A stretch of DNA of 64,000 bases from Photobacterium sp. TY1-4 (lineage in GTDB: Bacteria; Pseudomonadota; Gammaproteobacteria; Enterobacterales; Vibrionaceae). The notes under the pieces were generated by a model, which searched no databases, was not told the origin of the DNA, and worked only from the letters and a program-made list of their open reading frames with translations. This document shows, one piece after another, positions 34,749-44,366 of this stretch. Position 1 is the first letter of the stretch; every line of letters starts with the position of its first letter. Made by a program: the position numbers and the translations under genes. Where the stretch lies: NCBI RefSeq assembly GCF_025398175.1, contig NZ_CP099734.1, positions 434,001-498,000 on the forward strand, written 5' to 3'.

Positions 34749-35774
34749 CTATGTTCTTGACGGCGTATTGCGGGTCAGGAACTTGCGGATTGGGGTCGGC
34801 AGACCCAGTTCATCGCAGGCTTCGAACGGAAACCATTGCTGGTTGTCCGTTTGTTCGCCTAAGCGGTCGACGTGCCAGACTTTGGCATCGAGCTTATAGT
34901 GGGTAAAGGTGTGCTTAAAGCTGCCTTTGAGCCGGACATGATCACCGAGCTGTTCGGGCTCGAGGTGAATTTGCGGCAGGCACCAGAGGGCGCCCCAAAT
35001 CCCATTGTCGGCCCGTTTTTCCAGCAGTAGTTTGCCATCGGATTCAATCCACAGAAACTGTCCGGCCCGGGTCGGGATGGTTTTCTTCGGCTTCGGGGTC
35101 GGCAGCTGATCGACCCGGTTGCTCTGATAGGCGATGCACTCCGGCTGGAAACTGCAGTCATCACAGATCGGATTTTTCGGCTTGCAGACCGTCGCGCCCA
35201 TATCGAGCAGCCCCTGGGCAAAGGCCCGGTTGTTTTCCGTTGGGGTAAAGGTTTCGGCCAGGTGCCAGAGGGTTTTATCGACCTGGGTCGTGCCCGGTAC
35301 GCCCTCGATGCCGAAAAAGCGGCAGAACAGGCGCTTGACGTTGCCATCGACAATTGGGCCATAGGCGTTGTAAGCAAAGGAGGCAATGGCCCCGGCGGTA
35401 TAGCGGCCGACGCCCGGGATTTTCAGCAGGCTCTCAAGCTGATCCGGAAACTGACCGCCGCATTCTTCGGTAATGTACAGGGCCGCTTTACGCAGATTGC
35501 GGGCCCGGGAGTAATAACCCAGGCCCTGCCAGTGATTCATCACTTCATCTTCCGTGGCGGTTGCCAGGGCCTCAATGGTCGGGAAACTGGCCATCCAGCG
35601 CTCGAAGTAGGGGATCACCGTGGCGACCTGGGTTTGCTGGAGCATAATTTCAGACACTAGCACCCGATACGGGGTCGGGTCCTGCTGCCAGGGGAGATCG
35701 TGGCGGCCGTGGGTCCGCTGCCAGGTGATGAGTCGTTGTTGAAAGCTGGTCGGTGTCAAAGGCGGGTGCATCAT
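34749..35774 (-). CDS. mutY: Adenine DNA glycosylase
   Basis: 341 residues. Removes adenine mispaired with 8-oxoG. The catalytic Glu is in VSEIMLQQTQV, the helix-hairpin-helix is LLKIPGVGRYTAGAIASFAY with Asp in VDGNVKR, the [4Fe-4S] ligands follow C-x6-C-x2-C-x5-C in CKPKNPICDDCSFQPEC, and the C-terminal NUDIX-like domain recognises 8-oxoG. Two adjacent ATGs (35774, 35771) are possible starts and neither has a clear Shine-Dalgarno. Diverges from trmB. Confidence 0.96.
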   Translation of the reverse strand: MMHPPLTPTSFQQRLITWQRTHGRHDLPWQQDPTPYRVLVSEIMLQQTQVATVIPYFERWMASFPTIEALATATEDEVMNHWQGLGYYSRARNLRKAALYITEECGGQFPDQLESLLKIPGVGRYTAGAIASFAYNAYGPIVDGNVKRLFCRFFGIEGVPGTTQVDKTLWHLAETFTPTENNRAFAQGLLDMGATVCKPKNPICDDCSFQPECIAYQSNRVDQLPTPKPKKTIPTRAGQFLWIESDGKLLLEKRADNGIWGALWCLPQIHLEPEQLGDHVRLKGSFKHTFTHYKLDAKVWHVDRLGEQTDNQQWFPFEACDELGLPTPIRKFLTRNTPSRT

Positions 35775-35963
35775 AAATATACTTCTTTGAATTGCTCACT
35801 TTACGGGCCGCCTGGGAGCGTGCCATGATGATGTTGGTTATCATTTTTGCTGCTGATTGCACCATAATCTGAGGGCGGTCGCAAACGATAGACTTGCACT
35901 CGGCGCGTATCTTTGGATAATGCCGACGCTTAGTTTTTATTCTTTTCTAGTTTAGGTAATACG

Positions 35964-36701
35964 ATGAGCGAAGTTTCTAAAGCCTCTGGCGAAGTCACCC
36001 TGTCTGAATTTAACGAAGACGGTAAGCTAATCCGTAAAATTCGCAGCTTTGTTCGTCGCGAAGGTCGTTTGACCAAAGGCCAGGAAGCGGCCATGGAGAA
36101 CAATTGGCCGGCGATGGGGATCGACTTTGCTCAACAGATGCTGGACTGGAAGGAAGTCTTTCATCGTGAAGCGCCGGTGGTGCTGGAAATCGGCTTTGGT
36201 ATGGGTGCTTCTCTGGTTGAAATGGCGAAAAATGCCCCGGAGAAAAACTTCATCGGGATTGAAGTTCACAGCCCGGGCGTTGGTGCTTGTCTGATGGGCG
36301 CCGAAGAGGCCGAGCTGACCAACCTGCGCGTGATGTGTCACGATGCGGTTGAAGTGTTTGATTACATGATCCCGGACGGCAGCCTGGACACAGTACAGCT
36401 GTTCTTCCCGGACCCATGGCACAAAGCGCGTCACCACAAACGCCGTATTGTTCAGCCTGAATTTGTGGAAATGGTGCGCAAGAAGCTGAAAATCGGTGGT
36501 ATCTTCCACATGGCGACGGACTGGGAAAATTACGCCGAGCACATGGTGGAAGTGATGAATGCCGCACCGGGTTATGAGAACACCGCCACTGACGGCGATT
36601 ATATCCCGCGTCCGGACGAGCGTCCGTTGACCAAGTTTGAAGCGCGCGGCCACCGTCTGGGCCACGGCGTCTGGGATATGAAGTTCGCACGAACTGAGTA
36701 A
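35964..36701 (+). CDS. trmB: tRNA (guanine-N7-)-methyltransferase
   Basis: 245 residues. Makes m7G46 in the variable loop of tRNAs using SAM. The SAM-binding [15 protein letters not shown] lies at about residues 74-88, and the catalytic [16 protein letters not shown] follows. The ATG has a TAGGT Shine-Dalgarno. Divergent from mutY, as in E. coli; followed by a terminator before glsB. Confidence 0.96.
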   Translation: MSEVSKASGEVTLSEFNEDGKLIRKIRSFVRREGRLTKGQEAAMENNWPAMGIDFAQQMLDWKEVFHREAPVVLEIGFGMGASLVEMAKNAPEKNFIGIEVHSPGVGACLMGAEEAELTNLRVMCHDAVEVFDYMIPDGSLDTVQLFFPDPWHKARHHKRRIVQPEFVEMVRKKLKIGGIFHMATDWENYAEHMVEVMNAAPGYENTATDGDYIPRPDERPLTKFEARGHRLGHGVWDMKFARTE

Positions 36702-36757
36702 TCCCCCTTTTCAGGCCGGGCGGATGTCCGCGCCGGCCGTTATCAATCAGAATCCAG

Positions 36758-36783
36758 AAAGCCAGCCTCGTGTTGGCTTTTTT
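36758..36783 (+). terminator. Terminator after trmB
   Basis: AAAGCCA / TGGCTTT stem (extended by a G-T pair) and a T-run, 56 bp after the trmB stop and just ahead of glsB. Confidence 0.75.
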
Positions 36784-36800
36784 ACCCTTGGAGAACATGA

Positions 36801-37721
36801 ATGAAGCCGACAGAAGCATTGCTCAATGACATTCTGGATGAAGTCCGGCCGTTGATTGGTCAGGGCAAGGTCGCGGATTATATCCCGGCGCTGGCCAATG
36901 TCCCGGCCGACAAGCTGGGGATTGCCGTGTGCTATAACGATGGCGAAATCATCCAGGCCGGTGATAGCGAAGAAGGCTTCTCGATTCAGTCGATCTCCAA
37001 GGTGTTGAGCCTGACCCTGGCCATGACCCTGTATGAGCCACAGGAAATCTGGCAGCGGGTCGGCAAAGAGCCATCCGGCCATGCGTTCAACTCGATGATC
37101 CAGCTGGAGCTGGAAAACGGCATTCCGCGTAACCCGTTTATCAATGCCGGTGCCCTGGTGGTGTCGGACCTGCTGCACAGCCGCCTGTCGGCACCGCAGT
37201 ACCGGATGCTGGAGCTGGTGCGCGAACTGTCGGGCGCCCTGCATGTTGTTTATGACAAAGACGTCGCCAACTCGGAAATGCAGCACAGCGATCGTAATGC
37301 CTCGATTGCCTACCTGATGCGCTCGTTCGGCAATTTCGAAAATGAGGTGATGCCGGTGCTGACCAACTACTTTAGCTACTGTGCGCTGAAAATGAGCTGT
37401 GTCGATCTGGCGCGGACCTTCAGTTACCTGGCCAATAAAGGGCTTCCTTTGGGCGCAAAAAAATCGATCATCAGCCAGACTCAGAGTAAGCAGATCAATG
37501 CCCTGCTGGCGACCTGCGGCCTGTATGACGGTGCCGGTGAGTTTGCCTACCGGGTCGGGATGCCGGGTAAATCCGGCGTCGGTGGCGGGATCATTGCCGT
37601 GGTGCCGGGGGAAATGACCATTGCCGTGTGGTCACCGGAGCTGGATCCGTCCGGCAACTCCCTGGCCGGGACCGCCGCGTTGGAGCTGCTGGCCGAGCGG
37701 ATCGGCCGCTCGATTTTCTAA
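36801..37721 (+). CDS. glsB: Glutaminase
   Basis: 306 residues of the serine-dependent glutaminase family; hydrolyses glutamine to glutamate and ammonia. The nucleophile Ser and Lys are in [11 protein letters not shown] (SxxK, about residues 63-73). Other conserved parts are [11 protein letters not shown] and the C-terminal [12 protein letters not shown]. Length fits E. coli YbaS/YneH (308-310). GGAGAAC precedes the ATG. Closely follows the trmB terminator, so it probably has its own promoter. Confidence 0.95.
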   Translation: MKPTEALLNDILDEVRPLIGQGKVADYIPALANVPADKLGIAVCYNDGEIIQAGDSEEGFSIQSISKVLSLTLAMTLYEPQEIWQRVGKEPSGHAFNSMIQLELENGIPRNPFINAGALVVSDLLHSRLSAPQYRMLELVRELSGALHVVYDKDVANSEMQHSDRNASIAYLMRSFGNFENEVMPVLTNYFSYCALKMSCVDLARTFSYLANKGLPLGAKKSIISQTQSKQINALLATCGLYDGAGEFAYRVGMPGKSGVGGGIIAVVPGEMTIAVWSPELDPSGNSLAGTAALELLAERIGRSIF

Positions 37722-37767
37722 GCCAAGCGATGAGGCAGGGCATCGCTTTTGATTGAAGGGGATGCCT

Positions 37768-38280
37768 ATGTTTGGTTGTGACTGGTTCGGTTGTAACCGG
37801 CGTGACACGCTGGAGAGGAAGAGGCCAGGGCGCAATGCGCTGGCTTTCTGTTTCATCGCAGCGCTGTGTTTACCCACTCAAGCAACAGCGCAAAACCAGT
37901 CTCAAATTCAAATTCAAGCGGAAGATCAGACTCAGCCTTGCCAGCCGCAGTGGCTCAATTCGGTGAGCCTGCAGGACGGTACCTTAACCCTGGCGATGGC
38001 CGGGGATCGTTTTAAGGTTGAGTCCGACGGCCAGCTCTATTACGACGTGCATAAAGTCCGGCTGAGCGCCCAGCAGATGGACGTGCTGTCTGACTACCAT
38101 CAATTCATGCAGCAAGAACTTCCCTATGTCTTGTCCCACTCGCAGCGGGTAGATGACCGACTGTGTCAGCATCTGGTGATACGCCGGGCCAAAGAGCTGG
38201 CGATCCAGCGCCAGATCCCGGCCCTGAAGCACTGGCAGAGCGTCAGCCTGGTGTCGCAGAGGTCACAGAGCGAACCCTAA
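37768..38280 (+). CDS. Short exported YggN-like (DUF2884-type) protein
   Basis: 170 residues. The start at 37768 is chosen because AAGGGG lies six bases upstream; an adjacent ATG at 37762 abuts it. An unusually long N-region (CDWFGCNRRDTLERKRPG) precedes the hydrophobic core and ALA-type cleavage near TQATAQ. The central part (LQDGTLTLAMAGDRF, VESDGQLYYDVHKVRLSAQQ) parallels the N-terminal half of E. coli YggN, whose gene is also near trmB-mutY. The long C-terminal helical part of YggN (about 240 residues) is missing. Function unknown; periplasmic location inferred. Confidence 0.65.
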   Translation: MFGCDWFGCNRRDTLERKRPGRNALAFCFIAALCLPTQATAQNQSQIQIQAEDQTQPCQPQWLNSVSLQDGTLTLAMAGDRFKVESDGQLYYDVHKVRLSAQQMDVLSDYHQFMQQELPYVLSHSQRVDDRLCQHLVIRRAKELAIQRQIPALKHWQSVSLVSQRSQSEP

Positions 38281-38315
38281 AAGAACGCCTGATGCGGTGC
38301 ATCAGGCGTTCTTTT
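38279..38315. terminator. Bidirectional terminator between the yggN-like gene and hemW
   Basis: A 17-bp perfect stem AAAAGAACGCCTGATGC / GCATCAGGCGTTCTTTT with a 3-nt loop, starting at the stop codon; serves both convergent genes. Confidence 0.92.
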
Positions 38316-38335
38316 GTTGTGGCAGGGTAGGTTGT

Positions 38336-39493
38336 TTAGTCTTCGTCGACGAATGCGGCCAGCAGATCGTTGAGGAAGAGTTTACCGTGCTCGGTGATCT
38401 GCCATTCATCGCCTCGATCGGCCAGATAGTTCTGGGCCAGCGCCCAATGGATTGAGGCGTCAATCGCGCTGAGCGGTAAGCCGGTCCGCTCGACAAAGTC
38501 CTGTTTCGGACAGGCTTCCAGCAGGCGGAAACGGTTCATGAAGAACTCAAACGGCCGCTCGTTGTTTGCTACCTGGGTTTGCTGATCCAGATAGGGCTTT
38601 TGCGGGTTGAGATAGCCGCGCGGGTGCTTCACCTTGACTGTTCGGGTGATGGTGCCGTCGGCAAAGCTGATCTTGCCGTGGGCACCGCAGCCAATGCCTA
38701 AATAATCGCCGAAGCGCCAGTAGTTGAGGTTATGGCGGCACCGCACGCCGGGCTTGCTGTAGCCGGAGATCTCATACTGGACATAGCCGGCTTCACGCAG
38801 CAGTTGGTGGCCCTGCTCGAAAATATCCCACAGATCATCATCATCCGGCAGCGTTGGCGGCTTGGAGTAGAACAGAGTGTTCGGCTCGATGGTCAGCTGG
38901 TACCACGACAGGTGCGGCGGATCCAGCGCAATGGCCTGCTTGAGATCAGACAGCGCATCGTCAATCGACTGATCCGGCAGCCCGTGCATCAGGTCGAGGT
39001 TAAAGCTGTTCAGACCCGCTTCCTGTGCCAGCTGCGCGGCGCGCACGGCTTCACGGCTGCCGTGGATCCGGCCCAGGCGCTTGAGTTTGTCGTCCTGGAA
39101 GCTCTGGATCCCGATTGAGATCCGGTTCACCCCGACTGCCCGGTAAGCTTTGAACCGATCGGCTTCCACCGTGCCCGGGTTGGCTTCCATGGTGATTTCA
39201 ATATTGTCGGCAAACGGGATCCGAACCTGGATTTCGCGCAGCAGGCGGCCGATCTCTTCCGGGGAGATCAGGCTTGGCGTCCCGCCGCCAATAAAGATGG
39301 AGTGGAGCGGCCGGTTGCCGTTGGCCAGCCGGTATGCGGCCAGATCGGTGTCCAGATCATCGAGCAGGGCATCAATGTAGTCCAGCTCCGGGATATCTGC
39401 TTTGAGCGCGTGCGAGTTGAAATCGCAATACGGGCATTTCTGCACGCACCACGGAATGTGGACGTACAGGCTCAGGGGGGGCGGGACTAGCAT
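38336..39493 (-). CDS. hemW: Radical SAM haem chaperone HemW
   Basis: 385 residues. The radical SAM cluster motif CVQKCPYCDFNSH (CxxxCxxC) identifies the family, followed by FIGGGTPSL and a C-terminal HemW domain. Formerly annotated as oxygen-independent coproporphyrinogen oxidase; HemW instead binds haem and delivers it to respiratory proteins. The stop of rdgB overlaps its start by one base, a conserved rdgB-hemW coupling. Last gene of the minus operon beginning at yggS. Confidence 0.95.
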   Translation of the reverse strand: MLVPPPLSLYVHIPWCVQKCPYCDFNSHALKADIPELDYIDALLDDLDTDLAAYRLANGNRPLHSIFIGGGTPSLISPEEIGRLLREIQVRIPFADNIEITMEANPGTVEADRFKAYRAVGVNRISIGIQSFQDDKLKRLGRIHGSREAVRAAQLAQEAGLNSFNLDLMHGLPDQSIDDALSDLKQAIALDPPHLSWYQLTIEPNTLFYSKPPTLPDDDDLWDIFEQGHQLLREAGYVQYEISGYSKPGVRCRHNLNYWRFGDYLGIGCGAHGKISFADGTITRTVKVKHPRGYLNPQKPYLDQQTQVANNERPFEFFMNRFRLLEACPKQDFVERTGLPLSAIDASIHWALAQNYLADRGDEWQITEHGKLFLNDLLAAFVDED

Positions 39494-40086
39494 CAGGCGT
39501 CCTTCAGGGCGGCGAACAGTTGTTGCAGCGCCTTGCCGCGGTGCGACAGTTGCTTCTTGCGCGCCGGCTCAAGTTCGGCAGAGGCACATTGGTCTTCCGG
39601 CACCCAGAACACCGGATCATAGCCGAAGCCGTTTTCGCCGTGCGCCTCGGTCAGGATGCGGCCTTCCCAGGTGCCGTGGCAAACCAGCGGAGTTGGGTCG
39701 TTTTCATGGCGCATCATTACCAGCACGCAGTGGAAGCGGGCGGTACGCTCGGCTTCCGGAACTCCGTCCATTTCGGCCAGCAGTTTGTTGAGGTTATCCA
39801 GATCGGAAGCATTCTCACCGGCAAAGCGCGCGGAATAGATCCCCGGTGCGCCTTGAAGAAAGTCGACCTCCAGGCCCGAGTCGTCGGCAATCGCCGGCAG
39901 GCCGGTTTCTTTCGCGGCATGACGAGCTTTGATAATGGCGTTTTCGATAAAGGTGGTGCCGGTTTCGGCCACTGAAGAAACCTGGTAGTCACTCTGGGCA
40001 ACCACATCGAAGCCGAAATCGGCCAACAGGCTTGCCATCTCTTTTACTTTGCCCTGGTTTCCCGTGGCCAGTACTAGTTTGCTCAT
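39493..40086 (-). CDS. rdgB: dITP/XTP pyrophosphatase
   Basis: 197 residues. Hydrolyses non-canonical purine triphosphates (dITP, XTP) to keep them out of DNA. The N-terminal [12 protein letters not shown] binds triphosphate; [20 protein letters not shown] supplies the metal-binding Asp. Length equals E. coli RdgB (197). Sits between the DUF4426 gene and hemW. Confidence 0.96.
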   Translation of the reverse strand: MSKLVLATGNQGKVKEMASLLADFGFDVVAQSDYQVSSVAETGTTFIENAIIKARHAAKETGLPAIADDSGLEVDFLQGAPGIYSARFAGENASDLDNLNKLLAEMDGVPEAERTARFHCVLVMMRHENDPTPLVCHGTWEGRILTEAHGENGFGYDPVFWVPEDQCASAELEPARKKQLSHRGKALQQLFAALKDA

Positions 40087-40218
40087 CGCTATCCTCGCAG
40101 CGTCTGTATCGTCGTGGGGCGCTATGATAAACCCAATTGTACCGTGTCACCAGCCTGCCATCGGCGTGCAGCGGAGCGGGGGGAAATGGCAGGAGCCGGC
40201 TGGCTCCTTAACCGGTTG

Positions 40219-40644
40219 TTAATCGACGAAGAAGGTCTGTTTGAAGGCGATCTGGCCGCTGTTGCCGCCCTGGAACACATCAATGGTAAAGGTGAAGCTT
40301 TCTTCATTGGCGTGGCTGAGTTCGGCAATATAGTAAATGGCATCGCCTTCGCGAATTTCACGGAACGAGAGAGTGCGGATGGTGCCCAGCAGGTTTTTGG
40401 CCTCGCCGGACACGGTGGCGGTGATTGCCGGTTTATCCGCCTGGGCGGTATCGAGCACCGTGATATTGACCACGGCCGAGTAGCGGCTGCGCTGGATCCG
40501 GTAGGCATTAGCAATCTCCGGGGTCAGGAAGGTCGATGGAAAGCTTGAATAGTGCACTTCCAGATCACCGATTTTGGTCACTTGTTCGGCTTGTGCCGGC
40601 AGGGCCGTCAACAAGAGCAAAGCGAGGCTGAATAACCATTTCAT
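40219..40644 (-). CDS. Exported DUF4426 family protein
   Basis: 141 residues from ATG 40644, chosen because it opens a clean signal peptide (MKWLFSLALLLLTALPAQA) with AGAG upstream; the frame is open further but without family resemblance. The mature part is beta-rich (EQVTKIGDLEVHYSSFPSTF, ...AIYYIAELSHANEESFTFTI) and fits DUF4426, common in Vibrionaceae and Shewanella between yggU/proC and rdgB. Periplasmic; function unknown. Confidence 0.8.
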   Translation of the reverse strand: MKWLFSLALLLLTALPAQAEQVTKIGDLEVHYSSFPSTFLTPEIANAYRIQRSRYSAVVNITVLDTAQADKPAITATVSGEAKNLLGTIRTLSFREIREGDAIYYIAELSHANEESFTFTIDVFQGGNSGQIAFKQTFFVD

Positions 40645-40865
40645 TGTGATATCTCCAAGAGAAATTAGGGCTTTTGGCAACCCGATAGCATTATTGTCGG
40701 TCAGTTTTGGGTGATTCACCACAAGGAATGTCGGGGGGTATTCCATCGCCGTGGCAAAGTGCTGCCAGTGTAGCGGATTTTTAAATGCTTGTTTTAAATC
40801 GGATTGAAAAGGGAGATGTTCATCGCGGTGGAAGCGCGGCCGGACGCAGCTGCCCGGCCGGGGAA

Positions 40866-41162
40866 TTAGTGGATCAGGGTTTCAATTACGGTTGGGATCT
40901 CGCGCGGGGATTCGATGCGGACCTGTTTGTGGCGTCCCAGCTCTCCTTTTTCGATCGCCACCTGGCCCTTGGCTACTTTGAACTGTTTGGCCAGGTATTT
41001 GGTCAGGTGCGCGTTGGCTTTCCCGTCCACCGGCGGGGCGGTGATGGCGACTTTGAGTTCGTCGCCATGCAGGCCAACCAGCTGGTCGCGGCTGGCCTTG
41101 GGCTGGATGTAGAGCCGGAGGATCAGATCCTCACCGTCCCGGGAAACCGCATGCTGACTCAT
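40866..41162 (-). CDS. yggU: DUF167 family protein YggU
   Basis: 98 residues, family size. [20 protein letters not shown] and [14 protein letters not shown] are the DUF167 core. Structures exist for homologues but the function is unknown. The start overlaps the yggT stop by 4 bp, so it is coupled to that membrane protein. Confidence 0.93.
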   Translation of the reverse strand: MSQHAVSRDGEDLILRLYIQPKASRDQLVGLHGDELKVAITAPPVDGKANAHLTKYLAKQFKVAKGQVAIEKGELGRHKQVRIESPREIPTVIETLIH

Positions 41163-41716
41163 AGCTGGTGCCAGATCGGACCGATCAGATCGCCCATCAG
41201 GAAGTTGGCAAACTGCAGGCCGATGAACAGCACCAGAACGCTCAGATCCAGGCCGCCCATCGCCGGGATAAAGCGACGGATCGGCGCAGTCATCGGCTCG
41301 GTCAACTGGTGCATCACGTATTCAACCGGACTGCGGCCCTGGCTGACCCAGCTCAGGATGGCACGCAGCAGCAGCACCCAGAACAGCAGGCCACCGGCCG
41401 CTTTGAGCATCGACAGGCCGCCGACCCAGAGGAAATCAGGGCTGAAAGCCAATGCGCCGCCGGTCAGGACCAGTTGCAGGGTGATGAATTTTGCAATACT
41501 CAGCACATAGGCAAACACCAGCGTTGCCAGATCGAGCGAGCCGATTGACGGGATCACCCGGCGCAGCGGGCCCACCACAGGTTGGGTGGCTTTGACGACA
41601 AACTGGGAGAACGGGTTATAGAAGTCGGCCCGGGCCCACTGGAGCCAGATCCGTAGCAGCACAACCATGATGTAGAGATCAAACAGGGTGTTGACCAAAA
41701 AACCGAGTGAATTCAT
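41159..41716 (-). CDS. yggT: YggT family membrane protein
   Basis: 185 residues with two YggT repeats, each a pair of hydrophobic segments with the pattern [23 protein letters not shown] (first half) and [18 protein letters not shown] (second half). Integral inner-membrane protein; homologues are linked to osmotic tolerance and, in plastids, thylakoid biogenesis. AAGG lies ahead of the ATG. Between proC and yggU, the standard order. Confidence 0.93.
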   Translation of the reverse strand: MNSLGFLVNTLFDLYIMVVLLRIWLQWARADFYNPFSQFVVKATQPVVGPLRRVIPSIGSLDLATLVFAYVLSIAKFITLQLVLTGGALAFSPDFLWVGGLSMLKAAGGLLFWVLLLRAILSWVSQGRSPVEYVMHQLTEPMTAPIRRFIPAMGGLDLSVLVLFIGLQFANFLMGDLIGPIWHQL

Positions 41717-41725
41717 AACGTAACC

Positions 41726-42544
41726 TTAAAATAATTTTTCCATTTCTTCAGCGCGGGCGATGGCTGCACGCATTGCTTTTGCTACGATATCACCAAGTTG
41801 ATGTTCGTTAAACGTGCGCAGGGCTTCTGCAGTGGTTCCGCCTTTCGAAGTGACCTGCTCGCGCAGGGTCGACAGCTCGGTGTCCGGGTTGGCGACGACC
41901 ATCGCCGCGGCACCGTTGGCGGCCTGCTGGACCAGCTGGCGGGCGGTCTGCGGATCAAATCCCTGGCGGATCGCTTCGGCTTGCATCGCTTCCATAAACA
42001 GGAAGAAGTAGGCAGGCGCACTGCCGGCTGCGGCAATCACGCCATTAATCCCGGATTCTTCTTCAACCCAGCAGACTTCGCCGACGGCTTTCATCAAATC
42101 CTCGGCAAACTGTTTGTCAGCCGCTGGGACCGTCGCCGGGGCGTACATGCCGCTCATCCCTTTACCGAGCAGCGATGGGGTGTTTGGCATCACCCGAACC
42201 AGCGTCAGCTCGGTATTGAGCATCTCGTTGAAGCGCTGGGCGGAGATCCCGGCGGCAATCGAGATCACCAGCTTGCCGGCAAAGTTAATCGCCTGGAGCG
42301 GACGGCAGACCTCTGCCATCAGTTGTGGTTTGACGGCCAGGACGATCACATCCGCCTGCTCGGTAGCCCGGAGGTTATCATCGGTGGTGTGGATCCCGTA
42401 ATCACGGGCCAGCGGCTCCCGACGGGCCGGGCTGGGGGCCGTGGCGGTGATTTTGTCCGGCGCGTAGCCGCTGTGAACCAGACCGGCGATGATGGAGCGG
42501 GCCATATTTCCGGCCCCGATGAAGGCGATTGAACGTTGTTCCAT
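41726..42544 (-). CDS. proC: Pyrroline-5-carboxylate reductase
   Basis: 272 residues. Final step of proline synthesis, reducing P5C with NAD(P)H. The Rossmann motif IAFIGAGNMARSI starts at residue 7; VRVMPNTPSLLGKGM and the C-terminal LREQVTSKGGTTAEAL are family signatures. Located between yggS and yggT in the same minus-strand operon. Confidence 0.96.
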   Translation of the reverse strand: MEQRSIAFIGAGNMARSIIAGLVHSGYAPDKITATAPSPARREPLARDYGIHTTDDNLRATEQADVIVLAVKPQLMAEVCRPLQAINFAGKLVISIAAGISAQRFNEMLNTELTLVRVMPNTPSLLGKGMSGMYAPATVPAADKQFAEDLMKAVGEVCWVEEESGINGVIAAAGSAPAYFFLFMEAMQAEAIRQGFDPQTARQLVQQAANGAAAMVVANPDTELSTLREQVTSKGGTTAEALRTFNEHQLGDIVAKAMRAAIARAEEMEKLF

Positions 42545-42572
42545 GTCTAATCCTTAGTTAAATCCTGAATAT

Positions 42573-43286
42573 TTACGCTTGGGCGTTGCTGTAATCACGC
42601 GCCCCGAAAATAGCGGTGCCGATCCGGACGATGGTACTGCCGGCGGCGATGGCCGCTTCCATATCGCCACTCATTCCCATCGACAGGGTATCGAGCTGCG
42701 GGTGTTTGGCCTGTAATTTTTGCTGTGCGTCGGCCAGGGCGCGAAAGGCCGAGAGCTGGCTGTCATAATCTTCTGCTTTTTGTGGGATCGACATTAACCC
42801 GCGCAGCACCAAGTTGGGCAGCGCGGCGATGTCATCGGCCAGGGCCGCCAGCTCGTCAAAACGGATCCCGGATTTACTGGCTTCGCCGCTGGTGTTGACC
42901 TGCAGTAAGACATTGAGCGGCGGCAGGTGCGCCGGTCGCTGCTCGCTGAGTCGGCGGGCGATCTTGAGCCGATCGACGGAGTGGACCCAATCGAAATGCT
43001 CGGCAATCGGGCGGGTTTTGTTGGACTGGATCGGGCCGATGAAATGCCAGCTCAGCTGCGCTGCTTGTGGATGATCGGCAAAATGCTGAATTTTGTCGAC
43101 GCCTTCCTGCACATAGTTTTCACCAAAAGCGAGCTGCCCTGCGGCGATGGCCTCGTCGATAGCGGCAATCGGCTTGGTTTTACTGACGGCCAGCAACTGG
43201 ACGGAATTCGCGGTCCGGCCGCATTTTTCAGAGGCCGCTGTTATCTCAGAGATGACCTGTTCAATGTTTTGTTTGATACTACTCAT
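42573..43286 (-). CDS. yggS: PLP homeostasis protein YggS
   Basis: 237 residues of the YggS/PROSC fold-type III family. The PLP-binding Lys is in LLAVSKTKP (about residues 29-37); FGENYVQEG, WHFIGPIQSNKT and LSMGMSGDMEAAIAAGSTIVRIG are conserved. Binds PLP and keeps cofactor pools balanced, without known enzymatic activity. First gene of the operon to hemW. Its start is only 23 bp from that of divergent pilT. Confidence 0.95.
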   Translation of the reverse strand: MSSIKQNIEQVISEITAASEKCGRTANSVQLLAVSKTKPIAAIDEAIAAGQLAFGENYVQEGVDKIQHFADHPQAAQLSWHFIGPIQSNKTRPIAEHFDWVHSVDRLKIARRLSEQRPAHLPPLNVLLQVNTSGEASKSGIRFDELAALADDIAALPNLVLRGLMSIPQKAEDYDSQLSAFRALADAQQKLQAKHPQLDTLSMGMSGDMEAAIAAGSTIVRIGTAIFGARDYSNAQA

Positions 43287-43309
43287 AATTGATTCTGTAG
43301 GAAAAATTA

Positions 43310-44341
43310 ATGGATATCACCGAACTACTGGACTTTAGTGTAAAGCATAATGCCTCCGATCTGCACCTTTCTGCCGGAGTGCCGCCGATGATTCGGGTGG
43401 ATGGCGATGTCAGAAAGCTCAGCCTGCCGGAACTGGAGCATGGGGAAGTGCACCGGTTGGTGTTTGATATTATGACCGACGCCCAACGCCGGGAGTTTGA
43501 AGAGAAGCTGGAAGTGGACTTCTCGTTCGAGCTGCCGCAGGTCGGCCGCTTCCGGGTCAACGCCTTTCACCAGTCGCGCGGCTGCGCGGCGGTGTTCCGG
43601 ACCATTCCGGTCCAGGTGCCGTCCTTGAGCTCACTCAATGTCCCTGACATCTTTTATCGCATTGCCCAGTGCCAGCGCGGCCTGGTTCTGGTGACCGGTG
43701 CGACGGGCTCGGGGAAATCGACCACGATCGCAGCGCTGGTCGATTACATCAATGAAAATTTTAACCGTCATATTCTGACCATTGAAGATCCGGTGGAATT
43801 TGTCCATCACGGCAAACGTTGCCTGGTGAACCAGCGCGAGGTTCATCGCGATACCCACAGCTTCCACCAGGCATTGCGCTCGGCGCTGCGGGAAGATCCG
43901 GATGTGATTGTGGTCGGTGAGCTGCGCGATCAGGAAACCATCAGCCTGGCGCTGACGGCGGCTGAAACCGGCCACCTGGTGCTGGGGACGCTGCATACCA
44001 GCTCGGCGGCGAAAACCATTGACCGGATCATTGATGTGTTCCCGGGCAATGATAAGGCGATGGTGCGCTCGATGCTGTCGGAGTCGCTGCGGGCGGTGGT
44101 ATCGCAGAACCTGCTCAAGTGTGTCACCGGCGGGCGGGTGGCGGCCCATGAAGTGATGATGGCAACCCCGGCGATCCGCAACCTGATCCGGGAAGATAAG
44201 GTGGCGCAGATGTACTCGATGATCCAGACCGGCTCTGCGCTGGGGATGCAGACCATGGAGCAGAGCGTCAAGATGCTGGTGGCCCAGGGGATTGTCGATG
44301 CCGAGGAAGGGCGCCGGATTGTCGACAGCGGCCAGTTGTAA
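43310..44341 (+). CDS. pilT: Type IV pilus retraction ATPase PilT
   Basis: 343 residues. Hexameric ATPase at the inner-membrane base of type IV pili that drives retraction for twitching and DNA uptake. Walker A GATGSGKST lies near residues 130-138. The Asp box DPVEF, Walker B VGELRD and His-box region are present, and the C-terminal AIRNLIRE motif required for retraction is intact. Divergent from yggS with a 23-bp gap, so its promoter must lie inside yggS. Confidence 0.97.
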   Translation: MDITELLDFSVKHNASDLHLSAGVPPMIRVDGDVRKLSLPELEHGEVHRLVFDIMTDAQRREFEEKLEVDFSFELPQVGRFRVNAFHQSRGCAAVFRTIPVQVPSLSSLNVPDIFYRIAQCQRGLVLVTGATGSGKSTTIAALVDYINENFNRHILTIEDPVEFVHHGKRCLVNQREVHRDTHSFHQALRSALREDPDVIVVGELRDQETISLALTAAETGHLVLGTLHTSSAAKTIDRIIDVFPGNDKAMVRSMLSESLRAVVSQNLLKCVTGGRVAAHEVMMATPAIRNLIREDKVAQMYSMIQTGSALGMQTMEQSVKMLVAQGIVDAEEGRRIVDSGQL

Positions 44342-44366
44342 CGGAACGGAGAGGAAAGGGAACAGC

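Noticed and set aside
35878..35895. PurR-like CGCAAACGATAGACT upstream of trmB
   Set aside because: Only about 8 of 11 fixed positions match and the right half is poor; likely chance.
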